Source: Puccinia triticina
Lineage: Eukaryota; Basidiomycota; Pucciniomycetes; Pucciniales; Pucciniaceae
Assembly: GCF_026914185.1 (NCBI RefSeq)
Contig: NC_070558.1
Span: 868,001-932,000 of the forward strand
Direction: 5' to 3'
Length of the DNA: 64,000 bases
In this document: piece by piece, positions 24,726 to 36,400 of the stretch
Layout: every line of letters begins with the position of its first letter
Position numbering within the stretch: the first letter of the stretch is position 1
The notes under the pieces: generated by a model
What the model saw: only the letters and a program-made list of their open reading frames with translations
Databases searched by the model: none
Told to the model about the DNA's origin: nothing
Translations under genes and position numbers: made by a program

Positions 24726-25119
24726 TTTGTGTGCGAGTGGACGGGATGAGTCAGCGGTGACTGTGTAACAACTGATTAGCTTGACTCGGACCTGTTTTTC
24801 AACGATGCAGAGGTGCCTTACCTTGAGTGGTATGGGTTGGTGGGGGGCGGGCGGGGACCGGCTGGGAGTGGGCCGCATATGTCGGGGACTTAAACCTAAC
24901 TGCGAGATAGGGTGAGGAAAGCGGGAGTCATTGCGGACTGCGCCGCGCATTGCTGGGCGCGCTCTCTCCACTCCGCCCCAACGCCTCTTTATCACGCGCG
25001 GCGTGGGCCTTGGCACGTGCGCACATCGATGGTACATGAACGGACATCGACGGTATGTATGTACATATGTAGCTGTACATAAACGTAGCTATGTAGCCGC
25101 AGAGGAACTTGGATACAAC
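24726..25119. promoter_or_regulatory. RPS20 upstream region
   Basis: Divergent intergenic region between RPS20 (minus) and the regulator gene (plus). It contains GC-rich and pyrimidine-rich segments, and a region near 25030-25090 with repeated tacatg/gtatgta words. I cannot identify specific factor sites. Confidence 0.35.
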
Positions 25120-25469
25120 AGGATTTTTGAGTCCCGACGAAGAAAAGAAGATGGTGAGGGAATGTTCCATATGTGTAATGGTGAATGCTGAACAGATTTC
25201 TTGGCAAAATGTAAAAGATGTGCCAACGGGCGGCGCGCGTCCTTCATACATAGCAAAAATACACCTCTCCAGAAGCTTACAAACGTTGTACTCTAGGATT
25301 TTTGAGTCCCGACGAAGAAAAGAAGATGGCGAGGGAGTGTTCCATGTGTGTAATGGTGAATGCTGAACAGATTTCTTGGCAAAATGTAAAAGATGTGCCA
25401 ACGGGCGGCGCGCGTCCTTCATACATAGCAAAAATACACCTCTCCAGAAGCTTACAAACGTTGTGCTCC
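25120..25469 (+). repeat. Tandem duplication, 2 x 175 bp
   Basis: Copy 1 (25120-25294) and copy 2 (25295-25469) both run from aggatttttgagtcccgacg to cagaagcttacaaacgttgt. The differences seen are transitions (for example gatggtgag/gatggcgag and catatgtg/catgtgtg). It lies between RPS20 and the Zn2Cys6-like gene, so it may duplicate promoter or 5' leader sequence. Confidence 0.85.
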
Positions 25470-25621
25470 GTCCGGGTACAGGCGTGTGTACACCTCAGCC
25501 CACTCACGATAAGAAATTGAAGGGACGAGAGGCGGTCAAGGGGTGCTCCAAAAAGCTTCCAAACATTTTCCTTTCTGCACCTCACAGAGCTTCGGCCTTT
25601 GACACGGAGTTTGCTTACCGG

Positions 25622-26537
25622 ATGGCACCTGAGTCGTTTCAATATCCATCTCCTTATACTGGCTATCAGTCAGGAATTAATCCTCATAGAACAAGGTTTA
25701 CCCCGAATATCGATGCGGCAACTCTAAGCTCGCATCAATCATGGGCGAATTCTTCGTCTGTGGGGGGTAATGCCTCGATGGAAATGAATGTTGACGCGCC
25801 TTGTACGTGGTTCAAGTCATGATTATTTTGTCTCCGACTTTGTTCAAAATAGGAGACAGTTAACCTGTGGAATTGACGCACGATTCGTCCCTCTAGGCGA
25901 AAACTGCAATTACCAACACCGATGCACTCGGCCGGCGGGGTCATCGTTTTGTCATCGATGCGCTTCTCTCAATTTAACATGCAGGACGGCGCTCGAAAGG
26001 CAATCAAGCTCCCGGCCGTTGGCTTGCCATGACTGGCCTCTCACATCCGAAAATCGATATGGAAACCCACCGATTACCAATACGGCTTCAGCAGCACCAC
26101 TCCTTCCGCGAAGTTCCAAACCTCAAGGGACATTGGAGACAAGTGTAAAACGCGGACCCGGCAGAGGATGCATTCCAACACTAGATGCGCGTCTTTCGCG
26201 ACTCGAGAATCTCTTAGGAGAGGCTTTGCCTAACGCGTCACAAGTTTTGAATCCGGGAAAATACGCGTCAGGACTCGCCAACAATTCCTCAACGACCGAC
26301 CATAGATGGGCGTCATATCCTTCCCAATTGTCATTGGCCGGTGCCAGAACGAGAAGAGTTTCGCAATATTCGACGTTGGAACTGCCTGAGGACCCGCTTC
26401 TGGATGGTGCTATGGAAGATGCCCTACTAGCTGGACAGCCGATCCACCAGCTTTACTCCTGCGGAAATGCGGCAGGCCTACCGAAGAAAGGAAACCTGTC
26501 GACCGCGGGGCTGTTTCTAGAATCATCAAGAAAGTAA
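25622..26537 (+). CDS. Zn2Cys6-like transcription factor, short or truncated
   Basis: Proposed exon 1 starts at 25622 (MAPESFQYPSPY) and ends near 25819; an intron ends at 25852. The second exon has CHRCASLNLTC, which fits the second half (C-x2-C-x6-C) of a fungal Zn2Cys6 cluster. It then has a basic linker KRGPGRG and a leucine-rich dimerisation segment LDARLSRLENLLGEAL. The first half of the cluster does not fit: cysteines occur as TCGIDARF and ENCNYQHRC instead of C-x2-C-x6-C. The frame ends at 26537 with no fungal_trans domain, whereas full-length factors are 600-900 aa. It is a decayed or truncated regulator, or a gene with introns I have not resolved. Confidence 0.45.
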
Positions 26538-28102
26538 AGTGGAAGAATCACAAAGGTTTGCTAAGCCGCAATTCTCAAATCCTTCCGCCCGACTGGACCT
26601 CATAGTCATACCTCAGATTCATGAATCACTGTTGGGGATTGACCTACATCTACTATCACCTGTATTTTTTGCATCTGATCTTAAAACAAATAGTTCGTGA
26701 ATAGTGAAAATGGACATTTTTTAATCTTTCAAAGCTGCGACCACCTTTATATTTCCTCTTTCTGTATATTTCTTACAACTCTCAATTACTTGATGAACCA
26801 GTGTATCATGTAGCAGAAAACTAGGATTCTTTGTAACACTAGAGAATGATATTGGATCAATCCATCAAAAGATTATGATGTTATCAGCCACTAAAATTTG
26901 AGAAAAAGCACTTGACTCCCAACAATATTGTTAGGAAATGAGTTTCCAAAAAATAATGTTAGTCCATCAAAAGGTGAGGCATGAAACTTAGCTCCCCAGT
27001 TATACAGCTTGCGCATTTGCATGAAATACAGCAATGTTATAAAAGCTTGTGGTCGGCTAGGCCCAACTTTTGGGCTGCTGATTTCAGCCTCAAAGCCTGT
27101 ATGGCTCCTGTATGTCAGGAATGCCATCAGAAGAAAAATCCCAGTTTCTTTGTTTTTAACTTTGGGGCCTCATGGGTTGCACCATTGGAATCCTGGAATG
27201 ATTTTATGCCAATCCAACCTAATCCAACCCTTTGCCGCACATCACCCCCTGCCCCCATGGCCGGCCTGGCACTCTCCTTGAGCTGACCCAGCCACCCAAA
27301 CAGGTTTCAAATGCCTGTACAGGCCCGTGGCTGAAATTCAGAAAGCATTTTCAGCCACACAAGCCCGCAAGCTTTTCTAACATGGCTGTAGCTCTCAAAT
27401 TTGATTGAAGTCCACTAGAGTGCGCAAATTATAAGGGATATGGTTGTGTCATGAGGACCAATTTGTTGGACTGGTATAGTTGTTTGAGGTTTTCTTTTCC
27501 AATCATCAAGGCAAGTCCATTCCCAGTTGAATCTACAGATCACTGAAGGGCTTATATTCTAGAAATTCTATGAATGCCCTGAAGGATCAATATCTAGTGT
27601 GGTATGCCACCCATCCATATATGTATCTATATCTTAGCATATACTCTTCTCTATACTCTTCCATTCCACTCAAGTAAACTGAGGGGCTAGGGCAGCTTGA
27701 CAGCAGTCTTCAAGAAGCCCTTTATTCATCTGAAATTTGGAACTAAGAGAACTTTCCTCTTGAAACTGTTTATACTATTGTAAGAGATCAATGATCTGTT
27801 CACTGGAGCAACTCAAGAGGGAGGAGGCAAGAATGGATCTTTACTTTAGTTTATGACAACTGGGCCCTTCAAGTTCCAGTAAAGTCAAGTTGTTTTGATA
27901 GCATAATTTCATTTACTGGTTATAGTAAAGGAACTTTTACCAATGGCCTGATATAGTAAAGAGTCCAATTTGACATGTTTTAACTGTAGTTATCTTAATA
28001 AACAGGCATAAAACTGGGTGTAGATGTAATTTAACCCTGTTTATCAAAATCAAAATGGTAAAAAAAAAGGGTGTGAATGCCTGACTGTGGTGATGAATAG
28101 TC
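26538..28102. other. AT-rich intergenic
   Basis: No gene recognised. Near 27305-27400 the words gcccgcaagcttttc and catggctgtag match words near 20545-20570, so part of this is a dispersed repeat. Confidence 0.4.
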
Positions 28103-28128
28103 TAGAGATGGTCACTTTGCACCTGGGC

Positions 28129-31100
28129 CAAGGGTGTAAATGCTACGCTACGCTAAAAAAAGCGGTGTTTTAGCGTAGCGTAGCGGTTCACCGCTACGTG
28201 CCCAGACCAGTTAGCTGTAGCGGTCCCCAAAACCGCTACAGCTACTGCTAAAATTAGCGTGGTACCGCTTTTTTCCCCAGGGCCGCAGCTTTAGCGCAGC
28301 GGAAATAGACCGCTTTTGCTACCAAAAAGCGCAGCTGTAGCTCAAAACCACTACATGCAAGCTTCATGACCGCTAAGCGCTGACGTAGCGGGTAGCACTT
28401 GCGTAGCGCTGAATTGCTGCACAATGCTACCTACCCACAGCTGCCGCAGATTCTTAACCACAATTGACTCCTTCCCCCTTGGGTGTAGTAAAGCCTGCTG
28501 TAGATGCTGTGTCAGCCTTGGTGCCGCGAATCAATCAACCATTTCCCCCCTCCCCTATTCCACTACTCTGAAGTGCTCTTTTTACCGCATCATCTATCTG
28601 TCACCCGACATCATGGCCAGCCCCCCCTCAACTCCTCACAATCGTAATCCCAGATCAAAAAATCCGCGCGAATCCGCCCGTCGGGAGTCCTCACGTATTC
28701 GAACACCAAGCACTCAACCAGGCTATGTACCAACTCAACAAGATTCTCGCCGCTCTCTTGTCAGTCCCGCTCCCGCATCTGATCGCCGCCAGGGATCCAG
28801 AAAAGCCTCAAAGAAAAGGAAAGTCACGGTCTCCTCAGATGATGATGCTCCCGATCCACACAATCCAAGCCAAAGAGATACTACAACCCAAAATCCATTT
28901 TCTGGAACCACACAAGTCGCCAGCCGCACCGGCGAAATCGTTGTAATTGACACTGCCCAGGATTCTGAAGAAGAGAACGGCAAGAAATCAGCAAGATCAC
29001 AGAAGAAAAAGGATGCGGATAAAGATAAAGACGGTTACGATCATGTTCGGCTATACTTTTATACCCCTGGTAGTGGTCCGAAACAGGTAAGATCATTTGA
29101 TTACAATACCAATAGTGTAATCCAAACTAATCCAACCCAAACCCCACAGGAACCCGACGACACCGCCTGGGCATGCAGATGGTGCCCTAACGAATTCAAG
29201 ACTTCGGGGGGATCTTTTTATAACTTGAAATCTCATTGAGACGGGGCTAACCTCAAGGGCGCACTCCGAGCAGCATGCCGTGGTCGTCGTAAAGCCATTG
29301 AATCTGGAAGTAACCTTCCCCCCACAGCTGCTGAGGCTTCCTCCAAGCTTGCACACAATAATCCCTCCGGCAACGGTACTCTTATCGGCTACACAACAAA
29401 AGGTCGATTTGATAACAATACCTTAAACAAACTGATGGTGATTTGGATCGTCCGGCATTCTTTGCCCTGGATACGAATGGAAGACTTTCTGCTCCGTGTG
29501 GCATTTGACTATCTGGTATGCAACTCTGAACTTTGCTCTTGGGTTTGGGCCACCACCCATGCGCATCAGCTATGCCTCGAACAACGTATACAGGTTTTGA
29601 ACACCATCAAGGTATGCCTTCTCTATTTCAATTTATCCATCATGTCTAAACAGAATTCTACTGCGATATTGATTCCAAAATGGCTTTTAGAACTCTGACT
29701 CACAGATATGCCTTGCATCCGATGTATGGACTACAAAGGGAAGCCACAAGGCTTTCCTTGGGATCACATGCTTCTACATTACTCAGGACTGGAAGTATGT
29801 CTGTCAACATCTTGCAATCAAGTACGTCTCCTGGCATCACAATGGCAAATACCTTGCTTCTCCCCTTGCAAACGTTTTAGTCAAGCACGGACTTCACAGC
29901 AAGATAAGTTGAAATATTTATTCATTTCTATCTGCAGTAGTATTACGACCACTAATATTATGTTTCACAATGTTTGCATACTTGCCCAGACCACAGACTC
30001 CGGAAGTAACAATTTCACGATGGCCAAGGGTGTAGCCTCAATCTTTCGTTTGGCTGATTTGACTTACTGGGACGTTGAGAACAACCATCACCGTTGTATC
30101 TGTCACGTCATTGCACTAATATTGGGTGCTGGTTTGAAAGCCTTAAATCTTTCAAAGGCCATGGTTCAACAAGAGAAGGACGATCATGTGTTTCCAACCC
30201 TGGAAACAATAATTGAGGAAGTGGAGGATTTGGTCAAAGAAGATATTGTTGAGGTCAGCATTGAAGTATCGGACAACAAGGACGACCAGGTTGATCCTGA
30301 TGACGCTGAACCCAAACACCAAGACTTGGTCCATCAAGAAGAGCTTGACACCGATCATGAAGAAGTCGATGATGCTGAGTTGACAGGCATAGGTTTCACC
30401 TTAAAAAAGGTGTGTTTATTTACTTCTCACTCCATATCCAGTCCCAAAAACTTATTGATCACACATGAGCTTCAGGTTGATTACATATGCCGGCGCATTG
30501 CATTGTTGTCACAAAAGCAAGCCGAGTGGAAGCTTTGGGCGGAAAAGCTGGGCTACAAAGGTCCCGGACTTATTGGGGGCTACGGGATCCGGTGGAATAT
30601 TGCGTATGACAGCCAACAACAAGCGTACCTGGGTCGGAAAGTAATCAAGCAGCTTCTTGACAACAAGTCTGACAAGTACACTGGACAATCTGAGAATGCA
30701 GGCAAGCATTTTTTCAAGTCTTATGAGTTGAGCGCAAATGAGTGGGAAGATATCCATGATTTGAATACCATCTTGAAGGTAAGAGTCAGTTTCTTCAATT
30801 GTTTTTTTTTGGCTCCAATGAGAAGGCTAACAAATGCTTTCAGGATTTCTTGGAAATGACCAAGCAAATGGAGGGTGATGGACCTAAGCTTTCAATGGTG
30901 TTATACAAATACGCGTGTGTCCTTGATACCCTTGAGAAAAAGAAGTTAGCCGTGATTACGACTTGGTTGAAGCCGATGTTTGATCCAATGATCAAAATCA
31001 CCAAGAAGTACGCAGATCTAGCCCTCAAGTGTGACACTGTGGTTGTTGCCACTTTCCTTCATCCGTCTTGGCGGATGATGCTGTTCCAAAGCCGATTTGG

Positions 31101-32170
31101 ATCCCATGTCAGACGGATCACTGCCTTGATCCAAGCAAAGTTTAAAGATCGGGAATCACTCCTCAAGTCGCTCCGCCCAGAATCACCTCAACCAAAGGCA
31201 ACCCAATCAGAACCTAACGGCAACGTATCTGAGTCCGACTCCGACAGCGGAGCATTCAACTTCTACCCACAAAATCCTGAGGCTGTCAACATCAACACCA
31301 AAATTGAACGGTACACCAATGGTGATTTCCCCCTCGACAAGAAAGGATGTATCTTGTCTTGGTGGAAGGTCAGTTAAATCTCAGTCTCTCTTCTCTCTTT
31401 ACTGCAATTTTTTGACTTTCAATGTTACTTTTGCATATGTATTTAAAGCTCCATTCAAAAGATTTCCCAGTCTTGGGATCAACGGCCAGAGATTACCTGG
31501 CCTGTCCAGCCAGCTCAGCCAGTGTGGAGCGGACGTTCTCGGCGGCCGCAAACGTTTGCGGATCAGGTAGATCTGGGCTCGGAATACAAACAATTGAGCG
31601 TTGTATCAGCAGCCACATGTGGCTACGAAATCGGGTTAAATTAGGAGGAGTCTTCTCCGATTGTCAAGTGATTATTGATTCCGCACAGAAAAAAGCTAAA
31701 TTTGCCCGCTTTAAAGAACTATGTGAACAACGACGTGCTCTGAAGAAGATTACTAAGTAGATTACTAAATTATGTTCCCAATACCCTAATCAATCCTGTC
31801 AGTTTCATTATCATATACTCCCCCAATCATCTCTTTCTATTCATCTTATTCATATAATTCTCTCGGAGTGGTAGTTTTGGTAGCTTTTTTCCCTGGGTTT
31901 TTTTCTCCCTGTGTATGTAGAAAAGCGGTTTCCAAACCGCTGCGCTACACTATTTTTAGTGATTTGGTGCTACGCTACCACTAAAAGTAGAGTTTTAGAG
32001 CTATGTGGGCGCTGAAATTAGCGCGCTAAATACAATTTTTTTTACCAGGGATTTCAAAAAGCTGTAGCTGTCTTTTCTGACTGCTACTATCTAGCGCAGC
32101 GTAGCAAGCCAAAAAACAGCTGCGCTAACCGCTACGCTGCGCTTTTTGTAGTGTAGCTGTTACACCCTTG
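28129..32170 (+). mobile_element. hAT DNA transposon, 7-bp TSD CCTGGGC
   Basis: A 4,042-bp element with inverted ends CAAGGGTGTAAATGCTACGC and CAAGGGTGTAACAGCTACAC, flanked by CCTGGGC at 28122-28128 and 32171-32177. Roughly 250-300 bp inside each end are crowded with agcgtagcg/gctacgct words, likely transposase-binding repeats. The transposase gene runs left to right (28613-31760) and carries at least one stop. Confidence 0.85.
28613..31760 (+). pseudogene. hAT transposase (BED finger to hAT dimerisation domain)
   Basis: Starts at MASPPSTPHNRNP with a Ser/Arg/Lys-rich, partly acidic leader. A BED-type zinc finger follows: WACRWCPNEF..GGSFYNLKSH. Then come a LMVIWIVRHSLPW segment, a SNNFTMAKG..NHHRCICHVIAL core block and a C-terminal dimerisation motif CPASSASVERTFSAA at about 31510. 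At least four introns are evident (for example donor CAG/GTAAGA at about 29085 and others near 29520, 30410 and 30780). An in-frame TGA at 29237-29239 falls where relatives have arginine, and the region 29500-29880 is hard to join. The copy is probably inactive as read. Confidence 0.75.
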
Positions 32171-32275
32171 CCTGGGCACCCGCAGACCTTTTTAGCCATT
32201 TCCTGGCATCCACATCCAACAGCAGGTACCCTCTGGCCTGGGTGGATACCCGCCCGGGTATCTTTGGATACCTGC

Positions 32276-32930
32276 TGTAAGACTCAAAAGTGGTAATGAA
32301 ACCCTTTTGATGAATTTTGAAGGGTATGATGGATTTGCAAGCTCTGCCCTTCTGTTATCAGTCAACAAGACCCAGCAAGGTCTGCTTGGCAAGTTTTATT
32401 AAGTGATAGGTCTGGTCTGTTCCAGATGAAATCTTGTTTGACTGGAAATGTGTAATTGTTTTAATTACTTTGTTATAAGGGTTGAATTTTGGTTATAAGG
32501 GTTTTAGGATTTGAGTGTGGATGAGTGTTGGGTGAATTGTAAGTTCTGGGTGAGGAACTGGGGAGCAGACCACTGGGGTGGAGAGAGCTCCTTTTATAGA
32601 CAAAAATGGAGTCTCAGAGGGGGCTTGTGGGTTAGGGTTTCAGCTAATCTAGACAACAGAGGGAGGGATTTTAGCTGGTGGGAGTGGATACAAGTGATGT
32701 CATGACCTTTCAGGGGCGCATGAATGGTGTCAGAAATTACAACAAAACATTCTAAACATGCCAGGGGTGCATACATGATGTCAGAATATACAACAGAACA
32801 TTCTAACACATGCTTAAGGTGACAGTAGACTACATGAGCTGTCATAAAGGGGTAATTTGTGTATACAAAAAGTCTGAGGCTGCAGAAACAGTGTAAATGA
32901 TGTCATATTAATGGTTTAACATTAAGCGGA
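32276..32930 (-). repeat. LTR copy (GAGTCTTACA family)
   Basis: On the minus strand it ends ...GAGTCTTACA (the plus strand starts TGTAAGACTC). It shares gaagggcagag, ttggtgggtcttg-like and ttttatagaca words with 39600-40006 and 43400-43901. It carries a TATA-like tataaaaggagctc word near 32590. The right boundary is approximate. Inserted in the hairpin-array element. Confidence 0.55.
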
Positions 32931-32984
32931 CCAATGCCCCCGGGTACCTGCCCCTCAAAATAATTGATTACTCCCAGTCGTGGT

Positions 32985-33281
32985 CTGTGACCCCTTTGAA
33001 TGGAAGGGATCCTTCCAGTCACGAGGTTCTGTAACCCCTTTGACTGGAAGGAATCCTTCCGTTCAAGAGGTTCTGTAACCCCTTTGACTGGAAGGAATCC
33101 TTCCGGTCAAGAGGTTCTGTCACCCCTTTGACTGGAAGGAATCCTTCCGGTCAATAGGTTCTGTAACCCCTTTGACTGGAAGGAATCCTTCCGGTCAAAG
33201 AGCTTCTGTAACCCCTTTGACTGGAAGGAATCCTTCCGGTCAAAAAGCTTCTGTAACCCCTTTGACTGGAAGGAATCCTTT
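32985..33281 (+). repeat. Hairpin minisatellite, left part
   Basis: About seven units of roughly 43 bp. Each contains tttgactggaaggaatcctt ccggtcaa, an inverted repeat, followed by a gagcttctgtaaccc linker. The array continues at 39281-39420 on the other side of the copia element, which inserted inside a unit. Confidence 0.85.
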
Positions 33282-33381
33282 TGTTGTGGTGTGGGGTGTG
33301 CAAACTCCACATTTGGAGTGTGGAGGTATCAAGAGTTGGGTGAGGAGGAGAAATGAAGACTAAGCATTGATAGCGTCAACA
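33282..33381 (+). repeat. Copia 5' LTR
   Basis: A 100-bp direct repeat, nearly identical to 39176-39275. Unusually short for an LTR. Confidence 0.95.
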
Positions 33382-33441
33382 GATTAAGAGTTGAATGATC
33401 TACCAACGGACTAGTCTCTACCGATTGACATCAAACAACAG

Positions 33442-36400
33442 GTGACCCGTTTTATGGTAAAAACCCGTCGAGATCAACCGGAACTATCAGGACCTCTACC
33501 TCCACCTACAAGAGCGAAACGTCTGAAACAGACAAAGGCATACAAGGCGCTTTTGAAACTACCTCCATTACCTCTGTCTCCAATTGAAGAAAAGGCAGAT
33601 CCTTTAGAACTCGAACGTCCTCCGTCTCCGTTTATATTGGCTATATCGTACGTCTTCTCCAAAACAGTAACTCGGCATATCGACGAAGGGCAATCGACTT
33701 CAACTTTGGCTCTGACTCCAATAAACTATTGCATTGTACCAAATCCTTTTTGATTACCAATAAAGGCTCTCATTCCTATACCTGATTATTGACCAAAGTT
33801 AAGCGCACCCCGAAATACGTCACTGTCTTATTCACCCTTGGATACGTCTTCAACGGAAAATCTTTTGAAAGTCTCTGAATTCTTGGTAGATCCAGTATCC
33901 CCAATTGCTTCCATGTCACAAACGGCTTCCAAGGTGACGCCAAGAACAAAGTTTTTACAACAACCAGGCATATACAAGCAGGATGTTGAACCCCTGGCGG
34001 CTGATGGCTCCAATTTCACAAAGTGGAAGAGAAGTCTCAACCAAGTATTGTTACTTACGCTCAGCATACCAAATCTTTTTGATGATCCGGCCAACTACGC
34101 TAAAGTCAAGGGTCAGGAGAATACCAGCATCCTCTATCTCATCCAAATCACAATCCACAATGAGCTTCAGTCAATCACTGATAGATTCACAACCAGCACT
34201 GAAGCGTTTGATGCTCTGCAAACAAATTTTCAAGGTACTGTCCGGTTCTGTCAAATGGAGCTCATTGACAAGTTGCTTGAGTTCCGTATCACGGGTCCCA
34301 CGACCAATCCATCCCAGTTCCAAGGATTCTTCAATAAACTATTTGACACGTTCGCGGATCTCAAGAAGGTGGGGGCAACTATCCCGGAACACGTTCAAAG
34401 CCTTATCCTCCAAGCGGTTTCCCCGGTGCCCCCGTCAATGTCTTGTTCACAAATGTTTCAGAACATCTCCCTTCAAATCGGTGCCAAGAAAGAAGTTACT
34501 GCACGCAAAGTTCAGACGATCATCACCTCGGCCTACGGTGAAAGTCTCCGTTTTGACTCTACGCAACAGTCTACCGTCTCGGTCTTTTGATCCTATCCTA
34601 GTCAACAACGACCTCTCAACCAGTCCTGGACAAACACACAACAACAGACTCAACAGCAGGCGGGAAGCCGTGCACACAACCAACAAGGACCTACCTCAAA
34701 TCAACCAGCACCCCAACAGCGCAATGTGGGGACACCTGGCAATCCCACAGTTGACAATGTTGCGGCAGCCATCAACAACATTCGCAAGGGTAATCAAGGT
34801 CCCACCAACTCTTCAGTTTTCGTCGGGAAACCATGTTCATATTGCGGTGTGCAGGGGCACTGGCGTTCCTCCTGTCCAGTTCTACGCAATGATGCCAAGT
34901 TGCCGCCCCCCAACACCCTCCTATCTGGTTGCCCCGTCTCCGGTTACGCCCGTCAAGCTGCACCACCGAACAACCCACCCACCGTCCCGAATCAGAATGC
35001 GTCAGTTCGTTCGGCGGTGGGCACGGATGCGAATGGTGCGACTGACGCCGGCACGGTTTTGGATTCTGGGGCGACCCACCACGTGAGCGGATCTTTCCCT
35101 ATGTTTTCTTCTCTCCATCCAATCAAGCCTCCCATGAGACTGAATCTGGCTTCCTCCACCGGTTATATGCTGGCGACACACAGTGGATCCCTCAAGATGG
35201 TCAATGGGGATGGCACCCTCACAATTCCGAAGGTTCTGTACAGCCCGGAAATGACCGGCACTCTTCTTGGCCTTGGCCAGCTAGCCGAGTCCGGTTTTCA
35301 ACCGTTCTTTCTTCCCAATCACGACATCCTTTTAATTTCCGACTTCGCTTCCATCACTGCAACCTTCCGCCAGCGTTCCTGGATAATCACCCCAGACTCT
35401 TTCCATTTTTTCCCTTCAACAATCCGCGCAGTGGCCACCAGGTCGTCCAACAAACTCATTTCACCGGCTTACAAATGGCACTGTCAACTAGGCCATGTCT
35501 CAGACTCTATTATAAAGGAGTTTCTCAAATGTTTTGTTCCGTCCTTTGACTTAAAATCCTGGACGCCGTTCATTTGCAAAACCTGCAAGCACACCAAGAG
35601 CGAACGTTGGCGCCAATCATTACCAGAAGTTATTCCCCGCGAAAACCGTCTCGATCTACTGGTTTCAGATGTCATGGGTCCATTCAACCCTGATGTTTCC
35701 GGCAATTGTTTTCTTCTCACCATCCGTGATCATGCCACCACATACTCCTTCGTCTACCCCATGAAATCCCAATCAGAAGTACCACAAATAATTGTTGCAC
35801 TAGTAAAAAAGATGGTTACACACTTCAACACGGCACCAAAGTTCATCCGCGCCGACAATGCAAAAGAATACACCGTGAAACCACTCTTGGACTATCTTGA
35901 GTTGATTGGGTGTCAGCTAATCTTTACATCGCCATACACGCCGGAGCAGAATGGGGAGGCTGAAAGATTGAACCAAACTTTGGGAGACATTGCGCGAACC
36001 ACACTAACTCACTCCGAACTCTGGTCGCATGCGTACCAATGCACATGTTATCTAGTTAACCAAATCCCCAATCAACGCTGCAAGACAACTCCTCTCAAAC
36101 AGTGGTCCGGCCGACAGCCATGCGCGGACGCATTCTATCCATTTGGTGCAAGGGCCAGTATTCACATTCCAAAAGACAGACGCCGTAAACTCAATCAGCG
36201 CGGCTGGACAGGCTATCTTGTAGGTTATCAAGACGATGAGCGGGGATGGTTTTTCTGGAATCCGATTACTCAGAAGATAATCAACTCTGAGTGTGCCACA
36301 TTTCTGGACTTTCAAGGAAAAGTTTTTTTCCCTACTCCCACATCTTTAGCTAACAATCCCATTGCCCGTAGAGTTCTGACACTGGGCAAGGAACGCACCA

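Noticed and set aside
32985..33281. Regular repeats resembling a CRISPR array
   Set aside because: The units are contiguous self-complementary minisatellite repeats without unique spacers, in a eukaryotic genome.
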